A DNA stretch of 64,000 nt. Origin: Diplocarpon mali (taxonomy: Eukaryota; Ascomycota; Leotiomycetes; Helotiales; Drepanopezizaceae). Shown piece after piece: positions 56,439-64,000 of the stretch (its first letter is position 1; every line of letters begins with the position of its first letter). A program made the position numbers and the translations under genes. Under the pieces are notes generated by a model. The model was not told the DNA's origin, did not search any database, and was given only the letters and a program-made list of their open reading frames with translations. The DNA is taken from NCBI GenBank assembly GCA_024741835.1, contig JAENRP010000185.1, forward strand, positions 1 through 64,000, read 5' to 3'.

Positions 56439-58381
56439 GAAAAATAATAAAATTACTAATAATATTTCTATCTACGCACTTTAAATTAATAACTTAGAAA
56501 ATCTTTTATTTGTTTTTAAAAAGGAAGATTCGGACCGTTTTATAGGATTTGATAAAAAAGGAAAAAAGCAGAGAAGTATAGTATTAGCTAATATTCGAAC
56601 TATATATAAAAGCAAGGCTGATAAAGTATAACTAGTAGATTTAGGAATCTCTAATGGCTTAAAGCTTAAAGGATTGGATAATTGGTTTAAATAAGATAAG
56701 AAGCTTCGACCTCTAAAGCTAGGTAGCAAATTCAACAAGTTCATTATAGGTAGATTTTCTAATAAACCCATCGGATATCAGCTAATAAAAGAACGTTTTA
56801 ATATACTGAAAATTAAAGATAACTTAATAGAATAAGAACGCGAACTACTTTATAAAACCTTAACAAATCAAGAGGACACTTTAGCTTTTGACTAGACGGA
56901 ACTTAGCCAGATTCGAGAAGAGGTCACACCTTATATTAAGATTAAGATAATACCTTATAAAGCCTAGTAAGAGAAAACATTTAAGGTCCTTAAAGCTCTT
57001 TAAGAAAAGGTAATCGAAATATTAAAGGATAAGCTGAAGTAAGGTATTCTCAAGTTCTATAATAGCTCTTATAGGAACAAATAGTTCCTAGTTGCTAAGA
57101 AAGAGAAAGGAACTTACAAATTAATAATAGTAGTAGTAAAGATGAACTAAGTAACTATTAAGGACGCCAACGTTCCTTTAAATATAGATAAGTTCTTAAA
57201 TAAATTCGTAGGATTAATCTATAGCTCTCTTATTAACTTCTTCTTTAGATATAACCAATTCATTCTTAATGTTAAATCGAAAGATATAATAGCAATTCAA
57301 ACCCCTCTTAAGCTACTTCAGATAATAAGATTACCTTAAGAGGCTATAAATTCGATCGCTTAATTTATCTAAGTAATCTATAAGATACTAGTAGATTATA
57401 TACCTAATATTATACTCCTTTATATAGATAATATAAGAGTAAAAGGATTAAGATCATTTTATAACTATAAAGAAGTTCTCCTTAGTATATAACAATTTAT
57501 AATAGAACACATTTAGAACCTGGACTAGGTGCTTATACGATTCGAAAGGATAAGAGCAACAATTGGTCCAAAGTTATAATACTATCTCCTATCGATAGAA
57601 ATTATTGGTTTTATTATTAATTCTAATAGCTAAAGTCCTTAAAGGGCTAAAGTACTCAAAATCGATAAATAGAAGAGGTATGATAATATAGTAGAAGCTT
57701 GCGCGTTTATTAGAGTTATAGTATACTATCGCATTTGGATTAAGGATTTCGCTAAAAAGGCAGCACCTATTTACTCCTTATTTCGGAAAAGGGCTGAGTT
57801 TCAATAGGAGAAACCCTAAATAGAGGCTATAAAACAACTAAAGCAAGCGTTACTTAAGGCGCCTTATTTGATTAAAATAGACTATAGAGCCGACGCTAGG
57901 CCAATTATACTAATAGTTAACGCAAGCTTAATTAAATAGGGTGCCGTCCTTTAATAAGCTAATAGCTAATAGAAAAGACATCTAGCTTGCTTTGAAAGTA
58001 GTCTTTAGAATCTAATAGAGATAAAGTATAATACTATTAAATAGGAATGCAAAGGCGCTCTAAAGGCGATGAAAAAGATAAGAAGCGACCTTTATAGTAC
58101 TTACTTCATTCTTAAAACTAATGCTAAAGTGCTAGTAGAATAATTAAATAGAGCTGCAAGCGACCTATTAAGAGCCTTACTAATGAAATGGATTGCTTAA
58201 ATAAGACTAATAGACTTTAAAGTCAAATATATTTTAAGAATAAAAAACACTACTACTAACGGCCTTTTAAGAAGAACTCGGCCCTACTCCTTTAATTTGA
58301 TTAAAGAAGATGAAATAGATATTAATAAGTAGATAGAAAACGAAATTGGTTATCTATCGATATATTGCCTTAAAAGGACTC

Positions 58382-58406
58382 GATTCGCAGGCCTAGCCCG
58401 CGAGTC
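58382..58406. repeat. Palindrome copy in the RNase H-integrase linker of Gypsy B
   Basis: GATTCGCAGGCC, T, AGCCCGCGAGTC. It is in frame in pol, giving RTRFAGLARESNKR, a different frame of the repeat from the one used in Copia-1. Confidence 0.82.
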
Positions 58407-59817
58407 AAATAAGAGAATTTTATTACTTAACTACTTAGGTAACTTTAAAGAAATCGCAAAGTTTTTAATTACGCTTAAACAACTAAAGACGGTTGCTTTT
58501 AAGGATTTTTAAAAATTTAAAGCTAAAGCTTTAATTTATCTAATGTAAAGAAGACGATTGTTTAAAAGGAGTAATAACTTATTCCTTATACGACTCTGCT
58601 TAGATAATAAAAAACTAAGGGCTAAGACTATCTAGGATATTTATAAGGAAACTGGCTATTAAGGAGCTAAGTCTACTTACTACTAACTCTTGAGAAAATT
58701 CTTTTAGAAAAGCTCTTTTAAGGACTGCAAAGCTTTTATAAAGAGTTGCGTCCCTTATTAGAAATGAAAACCTAGTTATAAGGAAAATCCCTTATTCCTA
58801 ACCTAGCTATTAGGCCTTTTTTATAAAGTCAGTCTTAATATTATATAAGTACTAACTACTAAGAATAGGATAATATATTTTACTTTAGCAAAGGAAGACC
58901 TATTAAGATAGCCTAAAGGACGACCTTTAAGATCTGCTAACTCTGAATCTATTGCGAAGTTCCTTTAGGAAGACGTAGTCTATTGCTATAGACTTTTTAG
59001 CAAATTAACTATTAATAGAGGCCTTGAAAATAAAGGAGTAGTTAAAGCTTTCTTGCGAAAATATAGTATTAAACGGGTTCAAATCTTAGTATATAACTCG
59101 AAAGCTAATAGAATAGTAGAATAAGGATACTATAACATTCTTAATAGTCTATCTAAAGTTACTTATAAAGGATTTAAGGATTAGATAAAATACTTTTATA
59201 GAATACTCTTTACTTATTAAACGATAATCTATAAACTAATTAGAATTATACTATTCTTCCTTATCTATAGTAAAGAGGCATAGCTCCCTCTTGAATCCTA
59301 ATAGCCTATTTAAAGATTATTCAACTATAGTCAAATTTAAAACTGTTCCGATTTGCTTGCAATAAGATGCCGACAACTTAAGCTCTAAGATATAGATATA
59401 AAGGAAATCATTTTGCGAAAGAAACGATATTAGGAAAAAGCTAAGGAAGCGTAAGCTGCTTCTAAAGTACTTAAAACGCACCCTATTTAAAAAGATGATC
59501 TCGTCCTAGTCTACGATATTATAAGAAGTATTAATATATTAGCAGATACTAAACTTGACTATCAATAGCTTAGTCTATTTAAGGTTAAATTTAAGTAAAA
59601 AGATAAGGGATACTATTCTCTTTAAGAACTTAATAGAATCGATATTAAAGGAACCTTTGCAGCCAACCGACTAAAGCGCTTTTACTAATGCGATTAGACC
59701 TTATTCCCTTTAAAAGACGAATCTGAAATTGATACTACCTCCGAATCTTCTATAAGAACCGATGGTAATATAAGCAATTTTGAACCCTTAGACGAAGACT
59801 AAGATTTTTCCAACTTA

Positions 59818-59840
59818 ACCTATAAGCCGGTCCTATAAGT
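59818..59840. repeat. Degenerate palindrome near the integrase C-terminus
   Basis: ACCTATAAGCC, G, GTCCTATAAGT; same subtype as 56416-56438, weaker. Confidence 0.5.
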
Positions 59841-59940
59841 AAAGAATATTAAAATACCTAATTAATCGCAACCCTAAGTCATTATTCTTAAAATATCCGA
59901 AGAACGCAAGCGGGAATACTAAACGATTTCCTAGCTTATT

Positions 59941-60234
59941 AATTATCTTACCTTCCTTTAATCCTTATTTTTACATTTTCGGCAAGGTCGCTTCCTTTAT
60001 TATTTAAAATATAGATCTTTTAAGATTACTTTAAATTCTTACTTGCTTTAACTTATTTTACATTCTTAATATTAGCCTTTAATTATAACATTCCTATTAC
60101 TTTCCTTAAATAATAAATAAAAAGTCCAATTTCCTTAATATATATATAGTAAACCTATTGCAGCTTATATGCCCTTTTAATTCTTATACCCTATTAAACT
60201 CTCTTATTTATACTCCCTATCTTTCATAAGCAAT
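59941..60234. other. AT-rich sequence between Gypsy B and the next frame
   Basis: No LTR, purine tract or coding feature could be identified here. Confidence 0.5.
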
Positions 60235-61080
60235 ATGCCTTTAAAGAACTTATAAATGGTTTTATCTATTGCGATAAGGGATAAATAAGCACTAGTTATA
60301 AACTTCTCTTAGGATAGTAGAGCTATTGCATTATTAGAGAGCTTTAAATCGACCTACGCAGCCTTAGGAGATATAAAGTAATAAAAACTCCTTTTAGCTT
60401 ACGCGAATACTATTAGCAACCTTTTAACCTAAGTAGCCCTTAGAATTCTCCAATTTAACAACTTCTTAATTAAAGAATTAAGACTAAAGGGAATCTCCAG
60501 AGAGGAATTCTTAGCCGACGCAGATTAATATATAACCTTGGCCGATACTTTTAAAATAGACTAAGATAAAAGGGAAGAATCTATTCGATAACTAGATAAT
60601 TTAGCTACTAATAAGAAAGGACTCTTATTTTATTCACATTTCCTAACAAATATTAATTCTAATAATAGAAGGCAAGTATTATTAAAAATTCTTAAGGAAA
60701 ACACTCCTATAGCTAGAGCTATTCAAATTCTCAATTTCTTTATCATTTAAAAAGGAGTAGCAAAATTCTAAGATAATCGAATTCGCGGTCGCAGATTTAT
60801 AAGCCTATCTAATGCAGTACTTATAGCAGCTAATAGAACTATAAAAAGATCAAATTAAGCTATAGATATTACCCTATCTAATAGCACTATTATTAATATA
60901 CTAAGGCTCTACGCTTCTGCTTATAGTTTGCTTATTTTAAAAGAAAACTGGACTCTTATATTAGAATTTAAATAAGATTTCTTTAATAATAAAGAAGAGA
61001 ATTGGTTATTTATAATTAAGCCTGCTTTAAAATTCGCCTTTTAACTTAAAGATTTAATAAGCGCTAAACTATATAATTTA

Positions 61081-61103
61081 ACTCGCGGTCCTAGACTAAA
61101 AGT
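61081..61103. repeat. Palindrome copy in the unrecognised frame (1)
   Basis: ACTCGCGGTCC, T, AGACTAAAAGT, inside the long frame starting at 60235. Confidence 0.78.
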
Positions 61104-62465
61104 TAGAAACGAGAATTTTAGAACTGGACCTAACCTGCCTCTTATTGAAATGATTCTAGAAACTGCTGCTAAATAGACTGCTTAAACGCTTAGTATAGCC
61201 TCTTTAGAATTTTCAAAATCTTCAAAAGACTCTCCTTTAGCTAAACGACTAATTTTAACTCGACCTTTAAGAAGGATAGATCGTTTAATAGCTACTTTAG
61301 CTAATTTACAATTTGAAACCAAAGGATTGCGCGCTCACTTAAACTCCTTTCTTAACAACTTAAAGGAGCTAGTTCTTAACTTCTTTATATCTATATATAA
61401 CTGTTTTAAAAATAATAATATAAGGGAAGACCCTATTCCAACTGCTTTAAAGACGACTAGGAGAGCCGTCAAATAGATTTAATAGCTTATCCTAGACGAG
61501 TTCGCTCTTATAAATATTATTTAATTCTTTAATAATTATAAAAGTTAAGAACCTAGTCTTTTAAATGCCAAATAAGACTATTTTATCTTATAAGAAAGAG
61601 AACGCAAAGAGGAATCTATTAATTAGGATATTTGTAATTGTAATAATATGCCTCAATCGGTCATTTTCAACCTTAAGCTTAAAGAACGATATAATATTCA
61701 AGTGTCCTTTATAATAAAGACTCGCTTTCGGCAGTATCTCCTTAGCGTAGGAATCGAAGGGAGAAGACTTTACAACCTTTATATTTGCTCTCTTTCGGTT
61801 TACTATAGTCTTAATTATAAAGGATTTGATATTAATAAAACTATTAAATACCTCGAACTTCTCTATATAGTAGAAGATATCGATCTTTTTTTAATCTACC
61901 CTAATAATTAGTTCTTTATCTCTTTAAGGATACGCAAATCCAACCTATTAATAATAGAGGCATCTTTAAGTGCTATAAAATTCAAGGCTGATCCTAAAGC
62001 CTTAAAAGCGTTAGAGTCGATTAAATGGAACAATTCCTTCTTATCGATATTATTAAGCAATAAATAGCAGGAGGGAATAGAGGAAGAAGGGTCAATTATA
62101 ATGCTTAAGCCCTTCGGATGCCGCTTCCTAACCGACAATTTTACTACTAATAATAATACTTTTATAAGTATATTCCTCTCTATTATAAGATAAGAAGCAG
62201 AGATATATCTTTATCACTTCTGCCCTATAGATAGCGCAACCTCTATACCTTCTTATTTTCTTTATAATATAATATTCAATCTCACTTAATAAGTCCTTCA
62301 AATGCACTATAGACTCTACCTCTTAGCTATAATAGTAAGAAGTAGAGGAACCTATCAGCTTATAGCCTACTTTGAACCTTCCTAATTGATTGGCCTTAGT
62401 CTTTATAATTAAGTCGTTTTAATAAAAAGAGATATAAGTGCTACTAATAAAGAAATTCCGATTTT

Positions 62466-62490
62466 CACTTATAGTCCTAGCCCGCGAGTC
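62466..62490. repeat. Palindrome copy in the unrecognised frame (2)
   Basis: CACTTATAGTCC, T, AGCCCGCGAGTC. The left arm is RIP-changed, the right arm intact. Confidence 0.8.
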
Positions 62491-63350
62491 AATTTTATTA
62501 GAAAGCAAGTCTTAGATTATCAGATCCTACCAATCGGATAAGGGCCAGCTTTTAAAAGCCTTAATAGGTAGGTCGGCTCTTAATTGAATATAAAACTCAC
62601 TCTATCTATAAAGAAGATAAGTCAATAGACTTCTTAAGCACTCGGTTTAAAATCTCAATTAGCTCAAATGACTGCAAAATTAAAGCGAAAGGAGATCTTG
62701 CGACCTATTACTAATAATAGCAATCTAATTATAGTAATAACGAAATAGGGACACCTTCTTAAAATGCTTTCGGACAATCCTTATAGGACTAGTGGTTTTA
62801 TAGCCTTTTACAATAACTATATAGCTATTCGCAATAAGAATACCTTAAAAAATGAGACTCGAATCTCCGATCTTATCTTTTCAATCTCTGCTCTAAAGCA
62901 ACCTCTAGTACCTTAATAGATTAATATAAGTAGGACTACTGCACCTTTTAAAGCAGCTTTTTATTTTAAGAACTGCGGCAGCCTCTTTAAAGCTATTATT
63001 AATCGACGCTCTTAGATAGATCCATTAGTTATAATTAAAGTATAAGAGTTATTTCTTTTTAATAAAGACAAATTGAAAATCCACCTTATAAAATATAATC
63101 AGAAGCTCTTTAATGCCCTTATTAAGGCCTAAATAGATATTATAAATACTAAGTCGCTTCTTTATAGACTCAAGTCTTAAGGATAATGCAATAAAGTAAA
63201 TGCTATCTAAGAGCCTAATGCACTAATTAATAAAGGCATTATTATAAGAAAATTCGGAAAAGAGACGAACTAAGACGCTAGTATAATATTAGACCCTGAT
63301 TTAGGAACCAATCTCCTATTTTTACCCTTAAGCTTAGAAACGCCAAGACT

Positions 63351-63374
63351 GACTCGCGAGCCCAGCCCGTGAGT
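63351..63374. repeat. Palindrome copy in the unrecognised frame (3)
   Basis: GACTCGCGAGCC, C, AGCCCGTGAGT. One arm base changed in each half. Confidence 0.82.
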
Positions 63375-63640
63375 AAGGTTAGACTCGGCTGGCTTAAGCC
63401 TATAAGATAGTTCGGATAAACCTCGGTCACTAAATCTAGGAGTACTAATAGAAGATCCTTTAAAAGAGGTCCCTAAAGCTAAGAAATCGCTAAGAAATAA
63501 GAACTAATATAAGAGAAGAAGACTTTAAAGTGATAATAGAACTGACAATTGAATCGACTTAAGCCTAAAGAATCAAGTCTACTACCCCCCTTTGAAAACC
63601 ATTTAAAGAGATTGCGAATTAGAAGTTGAATTTTTTAAGG

Positions 63641-64000
63641 ATTATCTACTTTCTATATACCTATACCTCTTTATTCTTAACCTATTGTTCTATTCTATAT
63701 ATATTCTTTATTTACTTTACTCTTTATATAATTCATTCTTTAATTATTCCCTTTATATACAACTTTCTAATACTTACCTTTAAAATGTCGTCCTTACCTT
63801 TAAAGAATTATCATTCACCAATTATAGGTCCTTATATACGTTATACCCTACTTTTGTTCCTACTTCCAAGCTCATTATGCCCACTTTTCCTTTGTGCACT
63901 AGCGCGATTCCAAACTCTATAAATAAGCCTCTCTCTATACGACGATTTTACTTTTTTTACTTTCTCTATAACCCTACTAGACCCACAATACCAGTACCAC
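63641..64000. other. AT-rich end of window
   Basis: Pyrimidine-rich AT sequence with a 98-codon hydrophobic frame (63626-63922) of low complexity. I see no support for a gene. Confidence 0.5.

Larger units (their letters stand above)
53591..59860 (+). pseudogene. Gypsy B gag-pol remnant
   Basis: Gag from about 53591 (MPPIDSINPDSQYKTIIAAF, ITNFLKQYKETYYDFGIL). A Cys-rich knuckle, CNFCNNKEPNCTLY, lies near 54.68 kb. A protease-like stretch is near 55.8 kb, with the expected catalytic DSG seen only as DYS. RT from about 56.9 kb has ILLYIDNIRVKG near 57.42 kb (YxDD with the second D changed to N). RNase H runs through ARPIILIVNASL. Integrase at about 58.5-59.7 kb has VYNSKANRIVE, typical of SxAxGxVER, and ends GTFAANRLKRFY. 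Stops are of RIP type. Confidence 0.82.
52414..59940 (+). mobile_element. Gypsy B, 5' LTR start through integrase
   Basis: Begins with the LTR end TGGAGACCTGAGATGG. The first bases form a hairpin, GAGACCT (52417-52423) with AGGTCTC (52432-52438), followed by the 14-bp palindrome GTGATATATATCAC (52439-52452) and a TATA-like TCTATATATAGAG near 52493-52505. Gag, protease-like, RT, RNase H and integrase remnants follow in Gypsy order. No matching 3' LTR was found before the window end, so the element is truncated or interrupted after the integrase. It carries the uninterrupted form of the sequence into which Copia-2 inserted in Gypsy A (53245-53285). Confidence 0.85.
60235..63640 (+). pseudogene. 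Unrecognised transposon-like long frame (over 1,000 codons)
   Basis: A single plus frame from ATG at 60235 stays protein-like to about 63.6 kb, interrupted only by TAA/TAG at the density seen in the neighbouring RIP-mutated elements. Recognisable stretches are ALLESFKSTYAALGDI, RGRRFISLSNAVLIAANRTI and an 87-codon intact piece at 61648-61911 (MPQSVIFNLKLKERYNIQ). I find no RT, integrase, transposase or helicase motif. Three palindrome copies (61081, 62466, 63351) lie in it, all read in the same frame of the repeat (TRGPRLKVR, YSPSPRVNF, TREPSP then a stop). It may be a Gag-like or accessory protein of Gypsy B or of a separate element whose enzymes lie beyond the window. Confidence 0.6.

Overview
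This window looks like nuclear DNA of a filamentous ascomycete (Pezizomycotina; I lean towards Leotiomycetes, weakly). Genes carry short introns (about 42-90 bp, a few longer) with CTAAC/CTGAC-type branch points, the conserved genes are of ascomycete type, and the repeats carry the transition-only mutations expected of repeat-induced point mutation (RIP). Two compartments are visible. Positions 1 to about 37.1 kb have ordinary composition and hold genes plus one lightly mutated LTR retrotransposon. From about 37.15 kb to the end the sequence is strongly AT-rich, has essentially no intact reading frame and is built of nested, heavily RIP-mutated retroelements.

Layout. 3-5578: a Ty1/Copia element on the minus strand with two 233-bp LTRs, a half-tRNA-type primer site and a stop-riddled gag-pol. 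6398-8388: a 14-TM MFS efflux transporter of the Tri12-like family. 9977-10759: a MYND-finger protein with a GC-AG intron. 13587-14581: a TLC-domain membrane protein. 17336-17847: a probable unrecognised membrane protein. 17916-19302: an Sgf11-like zinc-finger protein. 20014-21075: an Naa50-like acetyltransferase with an N-terminal PIP box. 21409-23262: signal peptide peptidase. 23754-24346: a PPIL1-type cyclophilin. 24577-25825: an NT-C2 domain protein. 26125-27518: the tRNA adenosine deaminase Tad1. 28936-31651: an ankyrin/BTB protein. 32033-34330: a NIMA-type kinase. 35783-36586: a decayed SLATT-family gene beside the compartment boundary. Spliced models were derived by hand from splice signals, phase and family resemblance.

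The AT-rich block reads as insertions into insertions. A minus-strand Gypsy integrase remnant (37275-38936) is cut by Gypsy A (+). Gypsy A is split by a second Copia element (39782-47376; 197-bp LTRs; target duplication TCCTA) and later cut by Gypsy B (52414 to about 59940). A further element with one unrecognised frame of over 1,000 codons (60235 to about 63640) follows. The uninterrupted Gypsy B sequence shows the empty site of the Copia insertion.

The most unusual signal is a dispersed GC-rich palindrome of 25 bp, up to about 37 bp with its flanks. It has 14 recognisable copies inside several unrelated retroelements, several within coding sequence. Its consensus has no stop codon in any of six frames, and arm changes are partly compensatory. 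I do not recognise it as a described repeat. No tRNA, rRNA or CRISPR array was found.
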